From Limnomonas spitsbergensis (taxonomy: Eukaryota; Chlorophyta; Chlorophyceae; Chlamydomonadales): a stretch of DNA of 64,000 bases. The position numbers and the translations under genes were made by a program. Shown piece after piece: positions 34,167 through 45,460 of the stretch. Where the stretch lies: NCBI GenBank assembly GCA_037349105.1, contig JAYJMM010000121.1, positions 1,188,001-1,252,000 of the forward strand, read 5' to 3'. The notes beneath the pieces are model-generated. The model ran no database searches. It had not been told where the DNA came from and saw nothing but the letters and a program-made list of their open reading frames with translations. Numbering within the stretch: the stretch's first letter is position 1; every line of letters begins with the position of its first letter.

Positions 34167-37100
34167 ATGGATGACGACGCAGAGCACGGGTCTATCCTGG
34201 ACGAGCAAAGCCCAGGGCAGAAGTTGCGGTTCTGGCCAGAGGCAGTCCTCCCTTGGGACTTTTACCCAGCGACGGCGACGACATGCGGCCTGCACGCCGC
34301 GATCCAGCATTACGCAGAGGAAGCCGACAACAAGAGTCCCTGGTGCGGGGCTGTGCCTAGTTGGTAGGATTTTAGACACAACCCTTTCTAGGCCTGTCGG
34401 CTTCCATCCAGGTCTGCGATCTTCTTTCTTGCTACATGCCATGCCCTCATTTTAGCTGCATGCAGTAGACCCAGGCATTGAGGCATAACTGTCGTTGCTG
34501 TGGCCCCTGCCCCAACCGTTGTGGTTGGCCATACCGCATCGGTGCTCCGTTTTTAAGCTACACTGCTCCGCACAGTATTTCCGCGCCGTGTAACCCTATT
34601 CTTGGACCCTGATTATCTGCGTTCCCTGGACAATGTATGGGCCCAGGCCATGGGCCCGGTCAGTACAGAAGTGGGAAGAGGCTATGGCCCTGGCTCAAAA
34701 ACAGTGTGGTTGTGCGAGTGTGCGGGTGTGGCCGCCATTGTCTTTTTTAGTAGTGCCGGACCACTTTCAGCTACACTCCAGCCTCCTGACTGAGCCCCTG
34801 ATGCCGCCAGCCCTGTTGCCTGGGCCTCTGACCCCGGGCTGGTACTAGTTTCGTATGAATCAGCCCAGTGGTGGCCGCAGAGCCGCCCATGAAAGCTGGT
34901 CCGGTGCCCACTAAAGATGCACTAGTGACCGCAGTGACAGCACGGACACGTGCGCAGGCCAAAGCAGCGTGTCTGGCCACGTCCTTAATGCCCTCGGCAC
35001 ACGCCTGGACTGTTAAGCCGAGCCTAACGGGCAGCCCCATTGGCCAGGGGTCAGCTGGTATGGGAACAGGCGTGGGCTACGGCTGCCCGTAGGTGTGTGG
35101 CTGGACGCAAGTGTGACCACGGGCCGGAGGCCTACGTGCAGTTGGACTGTGTAGCTGTGCCCCCTCTGCCCCTACCTGCCGCCTCCTCATAGCGTAGCAG
35201 AACGCGGCCGTCCAGGTCCAGGATGGCTGGCTGCACACATAGAAGCAGATCGTGTTTCTTTTAATCATTACTGAGTATTGTCAGACCACCTTCGGCAGGC
35301 CCAGCGGCCGCCAAAGTCTGATTGTCCCCAAACCTTGATCGGCCTCCTGTTGGAGGGCTAAGCAGCTTGCCTGGCCGTAGCTCAAGATCTGGCCTTTGAC
35401 CACTGACGAACTTCTATGACCCCTGACCTGCAGCTTTGACCCATTCCCGCGAAACACGTTGTCTGTCAGAGGCGTGGAGAGCGAGGTGGTAAGCAGCTTC
35501 AACATTCATCCGCTCCTCCGCCTAGGCGCTTTCGCAACGAAGGAGGAAGGACTGGAATGGCAATGGGCCACAGACCGCAACCTCTCCCTTTCCGCCCTCG
35601 AGGCGCTCATAAGACCTGGCGATGCTCCCGCGGGTAGAGTGCCACTGCCTGCAGGAAGTGCGGCAGCCGCAGGGAGTGGGCCGCCGCCGCTGGGAGTGCA
35701 GCAGCCTGACGAGAGCGCTGCTGCTGAAAGGAGTGGGCAGTGTAACCGCAATACACCGCCACGCATCTACCCCCCGTCCACCCGGCTGCTTGCTTCATCT
35801 AATGAAGACTCGGGCAGGTCCCAGTCAGGGACGAAAGTGCGTGCTGACTTTGCGCTCCTGCGGCCTGCAGAGGTTACTGCTGCCGCAGCTGCAGGAGGTG
35901 CCGCAGCCGGAAGAGGTGCCGCAGGAGGTGCAGCAGCCGCCGCAGGAGGTGCCGCAGGGACTGGAACGAGCGAGTGGCTTTTGCAGGTGCAAAGGGTGGC
36001 AGCGGTTGGCGAGATTAAGCAGGTCTCGAAGCTGGTGTGCAAGGACGGCACGGCGCTGTCGCTGGTCAACCTGTACAACGAGCCCACGGACAACGCCTCA
36101 ATCTCAGCCCCCTCAGCACGCCGCATGATCAGGCAAACGTATACGTACATGAAGATGACGGGCGTTCAATTCGCCTTTCTGACATGCTTCGAGGCTACGT
36201 ACCTCCTACACCGGCCGGCGGCAGCGCCGGACACGTTGTACGTCTCGGCACCGTTCCACCACCGGGCCGTAGGCAGCACCGTCGTCACCACGATCGCGTC
36301 TCTAGCCTGGATGCAGCATGAGGCTCTGCGGCTCACATACGGAGAACAGCCATTTAGGCACGCAGCCCCCAACCTCAATGACGCCAGGCCGGAGGGCGGC
36401 AGCGGGCAGGAGGGCGGCGGCGGGCAGGAGGGCGGCAGGCAGGATGGCGATGGCAGCCTTCCAGACGCGGGCAGCCATGAGAGCTATGGATCGGACCCAG
36501 ACTATGACGACAAAGAGGAAAAGGACAGGAAGAGGTGAGGGTATCAAATGCTGACCGTGCCTACGTCCAACTGCAGGGAAAGCCTGTCGTGTTAGTCATA
36601 GCTAATCTTCGTCCCTTGCTTTTCCAAACTTTTGTCCTTGGGCCGCTCTTTGCGGCTGCTTGCTCGCCTGGCTTTCCTAACGATCAAGACCATTTCAATG
36701 TGGTTTGGATACGGATACATGCCTGGACTTCATCTGTGTGGGGGGAGGACATCCCCTACCCTAATCAGTCTTCATACTTGCTGCTTTCCCATGCTTGTGC
36801 CTGCCCCGTCTCACCTGTCGTTCATCTTGTCTCCATATGCAACATCTTTGGACTCAGGAAGCATGCGGACGCCCCACGCGGCAATGAGCCCGTCGAAGTC
36901 CCGCATCTGCTGTGGAACGTCTTCGGCCCTTTCGATGGCAAGGCGTTGGGCCACGGTTCGACCTCTGTGGTCTTCCCTGTTACCTGCCTTAACAAGGCCG
37001 CCGCAGTCAAGCTCCTGCATTGCAGCAACGCTTATGAGGTTGCGCTGCACGAGGCGAGCGTCTACCAGGTGGGCCCCTTGAGGCTCAGCTCTCAAAACGG

Positions 37101-38605
37101 GTGACAGAAAGTTGGCCGTGCAGCTGCCTTCCATCTGTAAACCAAGGCTTTGAGGCCCTGCCTCTGCATTTGAGCTGCAGACCGTACCAGGAATTCGATG
37201 GTGAAGTGCACTTTGACCCCAGCTCCCGAGGTGTTAACTCTTCCACCTAGCTGCACCCAGGTGGTCCTCCAGATCTTTTAAACCTGCCCACCCAGTTGTT
37301 GTCCCTACTGCTCCCCTCCCCCCTACGAAGCTGCATGGAGTTCTGGTCACTGCAGCTTCCACCTCCTCCTGGCCACTCCACCCCTTCCCTCCTTCTGCCC
37401 CCCACCAAACATGCAGCGAAACCAAACTATGGCCATCCCCCCCCAAAGCCCTTTGCGCCCCTTTTTTTTGAACCTGCTGGAGCCCCTACCATGACTTCTT
37501 CCTGGCCTCACTTCCCGATATCAAGCCCAATTTCTGCCCAGCTACCCCTTGCATGTCCTCCAGATCTGCCAAACCTGCCCTCACTTGCTATTCCTCCCGT
37601 GACCCCTCATGTCCCCTTCCCCCTTCCAAAGCGGCATGGGCTTCTGATCATGATGCTCCCCCCCTAATCCCTGGGGCACTGCCTCCCCCCCCCCCTTCCT
37701 GCATGCATCCCCCCACTCAAACCCTAGCATCCCAACTGATCATGGTGTCCCCCCATCCCCCCCCCCCCAAAGCTGCATGGGGTTCTGATCTAGGAGCTAC
37801 CTCTCTCCTCCCTAGGAGACTGCTCTCCCTTGAGCAAAGGAACTTCCCCCCTCTCCCCAGGAGACTGCCCTCCCTCTCCCCCTTCCCTCTTGCGCCCTCC
37901 CACGCACACCCAAAACCTCCAATTGGTCATGCTGGTCCCCCCTCCTCCCTCCAAGTCTGCACATGTCTTGGGCCCAGGAGCTCTGCCCCTCCCTGTGAGA
38001 CTGCCCCCCCTCCCCCTCCCTTCCCTCCTGCAAGCCCCCACTCTGAACCAGCCCTTCCTAGTCTTTGATACCGAATAAGCCCCGAAGTGTGAACTCATTA
38101 TCCAGCGAAATGCCCTGCCACCCATTCCAAGCTATGGCTTGATTATCATGGCCTTTGTCAACGATTGTTTGTTTGGGCGATTCGGGTCGGAGTTGCTGTC
38201 TTGCATGAGCGCAGTTGCTGTCTTGCATGGGCGCAGTTCATGCTCCACCTACAAGGCCGCGTGATTCCGCAGCTCTTCGGCATCGGGAAGCTATGGACGG
38301 GGACGAAGTTTGTCGCAACGAGCAGAGTCCAGGGGTGCAGCCTTTCGAGCCTTCCCCACATCTCGACTGAGGTGGCGCGAGCAGCTCTGTCCGCGCTTGC
38401 CCAAGTGCACCGGGCCGGCGTCCTGCACGGCGATGTAACCCTTGACAACTTTCTGCTGGCCGAGCCTGATTGCCTGGAAGGCGGCTGTGCTGGAAAGTCG
38501 CAAGCGCGTGTCATAATCATCGACTTCGCGCGCGCGCACGTGCAGGCTGGATGGGAGCAGCAAGTGCAGGAGGTCACTCGGCTCCGGCGGCTTCTGGGCG
38601 TGTGA
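34167..38605 (+). CDS. PD-(D/E)XK nuclease-like domain fused to a protein kinase
   Basis: This is a spliced gene. Supported exons are 35434-36534, 36858-37068 and 38237-38605, whose phases fit. A likely N-terminal exon, about 34167-34363 (MDDDAEHGS ...), and a possible piece near 34600-34710 are not securely joined. After an acidic N-terminus, VRADF (Asp codon 35846) and VGEIK (Glu/Lys codons 36011 and 36017) with the later IRQTYTYM helix match a PD-(D/E)XK nuclease fold. Between D and ExK lies an Ala/Gly-rich insert. An acidic Gly-rich linker leads to the kinase: P-loop LGHGSTSVVFPV, Lys in AAVKLL, catalytic HGDVTLDNFLL (Asp codon 38432) and IIIDFARA (Asp 38522), so it keeps the catalytic residues though DFG is DFA. 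Such nuclease-kinase fusions occur among Crinkler-related and FunK1-like eukaryotic proteins linked to transposons or genome conflict. The substrate is unknown. Confidence 0.72.
37069..38236. other. Long C/T-rich intron of the nuclease-kinase gene
   Basis: This 1168-nt GT-AG intron is dominated by CCCC/CCTCC runs, with loosely repeated blocks such as aagc(t/g)gcatggg(g/c)ttctgatc. A 20-bp duplication (gcagttgctgtcttgcatg) sits at the 3' splice site, giving two alternative gcgcag acceptors 24 nt apart near 38212 and 38236. Confidence 0.6.
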
Positions 38606-39765
38606 GCTGCAGGTGCGCTACATTTCTCGTGCCTCAGATTAGCTAGTGTCGTAAGGCTGTGTTGATGTGCATGCATCTTGGGGGGTAGGGAATTGACTGG
38701 GGACAGGAGGGGGGACCGGGGGAGGGAGGGGAGAGGAATGGGTTACTGGGGGGAGGGAGGGAGTGATTGTGGGGGAGAGGGTGACTGGGGGGAGGGTGGG
38801 GAGAGGAGGGAATGACCGGGGGAGTTAGGGGACGTCAGGGGCAGGGGTGCCAAGTGAGTAGGGGTGCCACACATGGCCACCCCAACGGGGAGGAAGGGGG
38901 AGTAGGGAGGGGGGATGTACCAAGTGTGTAGGGCTGCCACACATGGCCTGGGGTGGGGGGGTCAAGCGAGGTGTTTGTGTTGCACAGGGGGGAAGGGGTG
39001 CCCGTCCTGCACAGGCAGAGTCATCCTCAGGGTTGGGAGGTCGGGAGCGGGGGCAGAACGGGGGGCAGCTCCTAGCCGCATATATCCGCTATCCGCATGG
39101 TATGTGATGCCCCAATGCTGTTCCCCCCGTGGCGTCCCCCGTCTGCCCCCCACCTTCCTATCCCCTTTCGTGTGTACGTGGCCACTATGTGGGGGGGGGG
39201 GAGCACTGTGTGCTCACGATCGTGTGCATGGATTTTCTGCTGCTGATGTCCTGAACCCCAGTTCAAGGTATGCCCACACATACCCAGATAGATTAAGATA
39301 CTGACTAAACCCTAAACCCTAAACCCCCCTACCTGTCTGTGTACTGTTGTGAAGCTGTCTGGAACCTAGTAACTTGCCAGGGACCCTGCTTGACACCTTT
39401 CAGGGGTCGGGAAAGTAAGGGAAGGGGGGTGGGGAGGGGAGTCACCATATCAAGCCAGCCCTCCTTGATCAGGGTCCACTATGCCCCCACCCTTCCTCCT
39501 CCACCACCTGAAGATAAGCACCACACCATCTTATTGTTTTCAGCCAGCATCCACACTAGCCCCCCCCCCATATCTGCCCCTCCCCTCTGTCCTAGCTGGC
39601 AGGGGGGCATCCCTTCCATGGCTGGTACGGGAGGGGTGGGTGGGGGGAGGCAAGGGAGGGATGGGGATATAGGGTTAAGCAGCCTGATCACTGCACACAC
39701 ACATCACTGACCCCTCCTCTCATCACTGCACCTGGGGGGGAAATGAGGCATATAGATGGCAATTG
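38606..39765. other. G-rich and C-rich low-complexity spacer
   Basis: It is strongly strand-asymmetric: ggggagggaggg repeats at 38690-38960 and CCCC-rich tracts after 39480. A clean telomere-like cctaaaccctaaacccc occurs at 39309-39325. No gene is seen. Confidence 0.5.
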
Positions 39766-39774
39766 GGGTTAGCA

Positions 39775-40008
39775 TGGGGTCTGTGCACTAGTTGTGGGGT
39801 TAGCATGGGGCATGTGCACCAGGTTGTGGGGGAAGCAGGGGTTTCTGCACAAGTTGGTGAGGGGAGGACGGGCATGTGCACCAGGTTGTGGGGGAAGCAG
39901 GGGTCTGTGCACTAGTTGGTGAGGGGAGGAGGGGCATGTGCACCAGGTTGTGGGGGAAGCAGGGGTCTGTGCACTAGTTGGTGAGGGGAGGAGGGGCATG
40001 TGCACCGG
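39775..40008. repeat. 63-bp tandem repeat, 3 full copies and flanking partial units
   Basis: The unit includes gtgcaccaggttgtggggga agcaggggtctgtgcactag ttggtgaggggaggagggg. Confidence 0.9.
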
Positions 40009-40398
40009 ATAAGTTCCTAAACGTCACGGGGGCTGCCAGCAAGCATCTGTGGGGGGTGCTAATGGAGTCTGACCGAGGGCAGCAGCACTGGAGTCAGCAG
40101 GGGAAGTGAAGAGATGCTGCAGGCATGAGGGGGTCTGTTGTGTAGGTGTTGGAGGAGTGGGGGGGATTGCCAGCAAGCAGGGGTGAGGGGGCGCTTGTGG
40201 GGTCAGACCGAGGACAGCAACAGTGGAGTCAGCAGGGGAAGCGAGGAGCTGCTGATCAGTCTGACCCCTTCCCCTGCTGCTCCCCTCGCGGTTTACCCCT
40301 CTCCCCGCCCCACTTTCCTCCTCCTAGGTCTGACCCCTCTCACCCCTTACTCCCCCTCCCCCCCCCCCCCTGTCATCCGTAGCCCGTCTGCTCCTCAG

Positions 40399-41441
40399 GT
40401 GGTGGAGGCCTTCAAGATCCTAAACGCAGACCCCCAGGCCAAGGCCATCCTCTTCAACATAAACTCTACCCCTTAACCCCGAACCCTAAACGCTAAATTC
40501 TGAGCATGTGGCGGCATTGAGGAGATGTACCCATGTCCAAAAGGAGCGGCATGGTTGTTTGTTTTTATTTCTTATCATTTAATATCTTCTCCTTCAGTGC
40601 ATTCTGAAGCAGCCTCACGCCTCGCCCCACCCTCAACTGCCTCACACCCCCTCACACTGCCCCACACTGTCTCACACTGCCTCACACTTCCCCACCTTCC
40701 ATTCAATACCAGCAACGTCAGCCCTCGACCCACCTTAACTCTGAGGGGTGAGGTTGGTATGGCTCCTGGTACATTATGGAAGGTGGTTCGGGGAGTGAGG
40801 CTGTTGGCTAAAGTGACGATTGTTGCTGGATTGAGGCAGTCGGCGGTATTGAATGTGGATCGCATATAAAATACATGGCAGTGGTGTCCATCCGCCTGGT
40901 CAGACAGGGCTCATGGGGGATGGCAGGTGGGCTCAGGGCGGCACCATCAGTTGTGGGCCCAGTTGAGCGGCTGGCTTTCATGGATTCCTGGGGCCTTCTT
41001 GGATTAAAATTTGAAAGTGCAGCTAGGTGTACGCGAGACGGTGATCCGTATTCTTGACGTCAGGAGTGGGTATGATTCAAATTCGAAATTTTAGAAAGGC
41101 GTGGGCAAGACTGTGTGGACCTGATTCTAGAAACCAAGAGCGTGTCGGGTTCAAATTTGGAATCAGATGCAAGCAAGTGCCACTCACTTAAGCAGGCCGC
41201 GAGGGACTCAAACACAAAGCCCTCGAGAACCGGAGGAGATTACTGCAGATTGGAGCGCTGTGCTAGGAGAGGCATCAGATTAGAGCGCCTTGCGAGGAGA
41301 TGCATTTGATTTGATTTCCCCGCACCGCAGGTGGGCATGAAGGTTCCGCTGACTGTGCGCCTCGAGGGCCAACATGGAGGAGGGGCGCAAGATACTGGCC
41401 ACGAGCGGGCTGACCATCGTGGGCGTGACGACGCTGTTAGG
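40399..41441 (+). pseudogene. Succinyl-CoA ligase (synthetase) beta subunit fragment, broken
   Basis: Two exon-like pieces match the C-terminal part of the TCA-cycle enzyme's beta subunit. 40399-40461 reads VVEAFKILNADPQAKAILFN after a clean cag acceptor, matching the conserved VVEAF.IL..DP.V.AILVNI segment. 41331-41369 reads VGMKVPLTVRLEG after another cag acceptor. It continues at 41374 in a different frame as MEEGRKILATSGLTIV, where families have VRLEGTNVEEG.KIL.SGL.I. A two-base deficit separates these frames. The expected FGGI segment after VNI is interrupted by telomere-like sequence (aaccctaaacgctaaa). No upstream exons are seen. I infer a duplicated, decaying fragment; the functional gene should lie elsewhere. 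Confidence 0.6.
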
Positions 41442-41625
41442 CAGTCAGCTCCCTCATGAAGTGTTACTTTTAGTGAGGTGCAGCTGCACTAATGCCACAA
41501 TGCGGCCTTCGATGCAGGCCCCAGCCAGGCCTACTGCTTGGTCCTATTTTCCGAGGCCTGTCAAGCCTTGGTTGGGGGGTCTGTGGCCGCCGGGGGAGGG
41601 CAGGCGGTCTGGTACTGCCTCCTGA

Positions 41626-42165
41626 AAGATAAACCCTGGCGGTAGGGAGGTGCTGCTCTGATGGGACTCCTGATCATGAGGGAACCCTTAACACATCAGG
41701 GTCTCGCCTTTGAGTCAGGCCTTAGGGTTTAAGGTGTAGGCTTTAGCCATTAGGGTGTATACTCCTTTATTTTAGGAGGTTATGCTGCGAGGAAGGAGTG
41801 ATACAAGGTGTGATACAAGGAATCAGCGACGGTACCGTGGGTGGGGCACTCCGTGACGGTATCCTCCCTTACCTGGACATTCCTTCATTTGTATAGCAGT
41901 ATCACATCAATTCGTGTGCTGCTGAGGTCTCTGCGACTCGTATGCTGACGAGACCTGCTGTTTCAACTCGTTTTCATGTTTCTATCCAGGGCTAAACACG
42001 CCTTTGTCTATTTGTGCCTAAGCCTGTTTGGGACTGTTCGCTGCATGCCGTGGGCAGATTAGGGCGACATGGGATAATCTTTATTTCCCTGATTAATTGA
42101 GTTCACGGTAAGAGCAGGACGCTCTGTATCTAAGCACAACTTTTCGAATTTTAATGGAATTAAAA
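41626..42165. other. Intergenic, nothing recognised
   Basis: There is short telomere-like text near 41722-41760 (ccttagggtttaaggtgtag) and no gene. Confidence 0.4.
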
Positions 42166-42197
42166 TCTCTGAGGCCCAGAGGTGTAACGTCATTGAT

Positions 42198-42670
42198 GTT
42201 GGGCTAGGGGAGACGGCGACCATGTGGAGGACGCGCTACATGCTTGTTTTCAGTTGGGCGCCCACGCGGCCGAGCTTAAAGCGGGCCCAGAGGTGTTACG
42301 TTCTTGACATGCTTGCTTTCAATGCCCCAGCGTGCAGGATCGACTTAGAGAGCGGGGATGGGCAGGTCCTCCGAACGGTGCTAGAGACTTTTAGAGTTGT
42401 ATCGGGGCAAGCTTGGGTGGGATGTCCTGGCCTTTGTGAACGACGTGGTAGATATCGTCGAGGCCTAGACTTTTTCAGAGTTTGGAACATCCATTGTATT
42501 TTGTTTTTCTAGTTTTTGTTTTGTCGCTTCGTTTTATTTTCCACTTTTCCCTCCTTTCTTTTTGTCCTGCCCCCTTCTGTATTTCTTTCCATCTCTCCTC
42601 CCAACTCTTCAGTTAGACGCCCACGCAGCCGAGCCTTTTTTGAACATGGCTCAGAGGTGTAACGTCATTG
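42198..42670 (+). mobile_element. 5'-truncated LINE copy hosting a younger LINE insertion
   Basis: It is plus strand. The coding part begins CWARGDGDHVEDALHAC, continues after the nested insert as FQCPSVQDRLRERGWAGPPN, then drifts and ends near 42468. The pyrimidine-rich 3' region runs to 42600, and the terminal motif to about 42670 (cagttagacgcccacgcagc ... gctcagaggtgtaacgtcat). Directly upstream, 42170-42197 is the tail of another copy (gcccagaggtgtaacgtcattga). Confidence 0.7.
42253..42306 (+). mobile_element. 54-bp 5'-truncated LINE end with 15-bp target duplication
   Basis: The insert runs from gttgggcgcccacgcggccg to gtgttacgttcttg. It is flanked by acatgcttgttttca (42238-42252) and acatgcttgctttca (42307-42321), identical except for one base. 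Removing it restores the host LINE frame HVEDALHACFQCPSV. This shows that the short dispersed motif moves by target-primed insertion. Confidence 0.85.
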
Positions 42671-43235
42671 ACTTGCTCAAGGGACATGGGACGGGTCCGT
42701 AATCTGCGGTTACACCAGGGGCTGTGTGTTTTTTCGTTGGCTGATGCCCCCTTTGACAATGAAAATGGTGTAGTAGGTTCGGAGGTTTCTTAATATATTC
42801 CAGGCTTGGGGGTAAGCAAGTAAAGATGTAGCGGCAAAATAGGGACTTCGGAGAAATGTGTCAAAGGGCCCTGAATTTCAAACGAGTTTGTTTGCAGCGG
42901 TGACACGGTGACAAGGCGGTAGAGGTGGGCAGATGGAGATTGGGGGGCTGAGGGTGGGGGACACTATTTTGCATTGTTTGGGAAAGCAATCGACGATGGG
43001 AATAATGAGCTTCCGGAGGTGTGACGCTGGTATGGAACCCGAAGCGATACTTCCCCCCCCCCCATTTCATGGACCTCGGCCTGTCCCAAATACACGATAG
43101 ACAATTCAGTTGCAGCCCAAGGGACTTTTGCATAATGATACACCAGATTTTGCCCCGAACCCCTACCAGGGGGACTGCCACGGCCGTCATATGGCCATGG
43201 CAGAAAGCAGGATAAATTGAGCAAGCAGTTTCAGT

Positions 43236-43330
43236 CAATAACGTTGCACCTCTGGGCCCGCTCAAAGCTCGGCCGCGTGGGCGCCCAACTGTTCAGAAGG
43301 GAGTAAAGAAGGAACTAAAGGGAAGAGAGG
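43236..43330 (-). mobile_element. Truncated LINE 3' end
   Basis: It reads tcaataacgttgcacctctg ggcccgctcaaagctcggcc gcgtgggcgcc on the plus strand, followed by a purine tract. Confidence 0.65.
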
Positions 43331-43524
43331 GGGAAAGGCAGTTTCAGTGTGGAGGGGAGGGGCAATATGCAGAGAATATGAACTCTGCGAATTTGTGTCC
43401 CCCGTTCTAAAAGTGAGTGGCTCAGATTTGGTGCTGTCATATGATGACTGGACAGGAGGAAATATGGCATTCAGATGGATGATAAGAGGCTGGCAGGCCC
43501 GATGAGACACAAGGGGGGCGTTAA

Positions 43525-43935
43525 CACCACAAGACGGCGTGGGGGGCGTTACCATGGTAAAACAGCTATTGACTAGGGTGAAAATGTCCGATACTAGGTA
43601 AACGCATTTACCATGGTAAAAGTCGTTTACCATGGTAAGGGTAAGAGTACCCTGGTAAAGGCAATGTTACCATGGTGGCACCCTGGTAACAATACCCCGG
43701 TATTTGTGTCCGTTACTATGGTAACCATACCATGTTCGTACCATGGTAGGTGTGTCCGTTACTATGGTAACCGTACCCGGGTACAAATGTCCGATACTAG
43801 GTAACAGTACCCTGGTATACCCTGGTATGCCGTGTCCGATACTATGGTAACCGTACCCTGTTCGTACCATGGTAGTTGTGTCCGTTACTATGGTCGCCGT
43901 ACCATGGTACAAATGTCCGATACTAGGCTCGTGTG
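43525..43935 (+). mobile_element. Second CACTA-type terminus with extended subterminal repeats
   Basis: It starts CACCACAAGACGGCGTGGGG, nearly identical to the CACTA element's first 260 bp at 20776, including the taccatggta palindromes. It then continues with further tccgatactaggtaac/accctggtata repeats that the first copy lacks. The three bases before it are TAA. I could not find a matching right end, so this may be a solo terminus or a decayed element. Confidence 0.7.
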
Positions 43936-44160
43936 CGTACCCAAGACTCCTGGTATTGTGCAAGGGTACGAGGGCATTGGGCTTCACCCGGCGCCCTTCA
44001 GACTACCTCCTACAGACTATCTCCATTAGCGGCATGTTTTCATGGCCCTTTCCTTGCCTCCGGGCATCTGGATTTGTAGGCAGATGTAATAAATTACAAG
44101 GGAATGTACTCTTCGGCGCCCGTCCCGAGGCCCCGCCGCCCATGTCAATAACGTTACACC

Positions 44161-45017
44161 CAGGGACACAGGGAACGGGTTACGGTATCACGTTACGGTA
44201 CGATACGTTACGTTACGATACGGGCCTTTGGCCCGATACGGGATTCAATACGACCTTCCCCCCCAAAAATCCCACATTTGACGTGGAGGTGCCATGGCCC
44301 AAACCGGCATGCATGGCTGCATGCCAGCCCCCATGCATTCTTGCATGGCCCCCAAGTAACCCCTAAGGGTCACCATGTATGCATGCAGATTGCAGATTGA
44401 CCATGCAGAATGCTAGTTTAAGCAGACAATCATCCGGGCAATGATGGATATTTAACTCATGATTTCAACCAGTCTGTATAAGCACTAGCACATCCCCTCT
44501 CAGTTGAGTCCCGGTACTTGAGTCAGTTCCTCTTACGTCTCACTCTCCCACCTCATGATCAGATGATCTGTTACATCTGACCAGCTGAGCAGCTGAGCTG
44601 CAGGCTTGAATTCCGTGAGCTCCTGAAGTACTAGGTCATCGGAAGGTAAACATAAGAGACGAATGAAGGATCCCCAAGCGTTAAACGGGTGCATTATCCA
44701 CGAAATTTCGAACGGGCTGTCCGAACATGACATGCGTCTGTTCCCTACACTCTGTGCTCACAAACTCTCAATGCCATTGTAAAGTAGAAGCATATTTTTT
44801 GCGCGATGCATCGCTGGATGTGCAATGCACGAGTTGCTGGGCTTATCACTAGCGATGGTCGTGTCGCTGTGTGGAATCTCAGCGCGGTCTTTCCACACAT
44901 ACTGAAGAAGTGCGGATTTTCAGTCGGTGCACCGTAGTGGACCGTAACGATACGTTACGTTACGATACGTTACGTTACGGGATTTTTGGCCCATACGGGC
45001 CGTATCCTGTGTCCCTG
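44161..45017. mobile_element. Non-autonomous hAT-type element B inside a LINE end
   Basis: The element is 857 bp. The termini are CAGGGACACAGG at both ends (inverted, 12 bp perfect). The 8-bp target duplication GTTACACC lies at 44153-44160 and 45018-45025. Without it, the LINE motif (acgttacacctctgggcccg) is continuous. Subterminal repeats are gttacg/gatacg types. It shares inverted internal homology with element A. The short ORFs inside are not transposase-like. Confidence 0.87.
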
Positions 45018-45460
45018 GTTACACCTCTGGGCCCGCTCAAAGCTCGGCCGCGTGGGCGCCCAACTGTTCAGAAGGGAGAAAAGAGGACACTAATAAAAGG
45101 AAGAGGGGGGAAACCCGCCGCCCGGGTGTCGCACGCACATCCTAGCCCTCTCTCCCCGCTTCATCTTGTTTCACTAAAAATGAAAAAATACCTTGCCTCC
45201 CCCCATCCCACAAGGGCAGAGGTCTTTCCAAATCCGAGTCAATAAGATTACACCTCTGGGCCCGCTCAAAGCTCGGCCGCGTGGGCGCCCAACTGTTCAG
45301 AAGGGAGAAAAGAAGAAACTAAAAAGAAGAGGGCCTTTCCTTTTGTTCCTTTCCCCCCCAATCCGAGTCAATAACGTTACACGCACCTCTGGGCCCGCTC
45401 GAAGCTCGGCCTCGGCTGCGTGGGCGCCCAACTGTTCAGAAGGGAGAAAAGGAGAAGCTA
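45018..45460 (-). mobile_element. Three LINE 3' ends in direct series
   Basis: Terminal motifs start at 45018 (split by hAT element B), about 45240 and about 45370. Each is followed by ttcagaagggagaaaag and purine-rich sequence of similar but unequal length. The shared text before each motif (aatccgagtcaataa) points to local duplication of at least the last two. Confidence 0.65.

Noticed and set aside
43667..43987. 106-codon minus-strand ORF
   Set aside because: It is a shadow of the CACTA subterminal palindromes.
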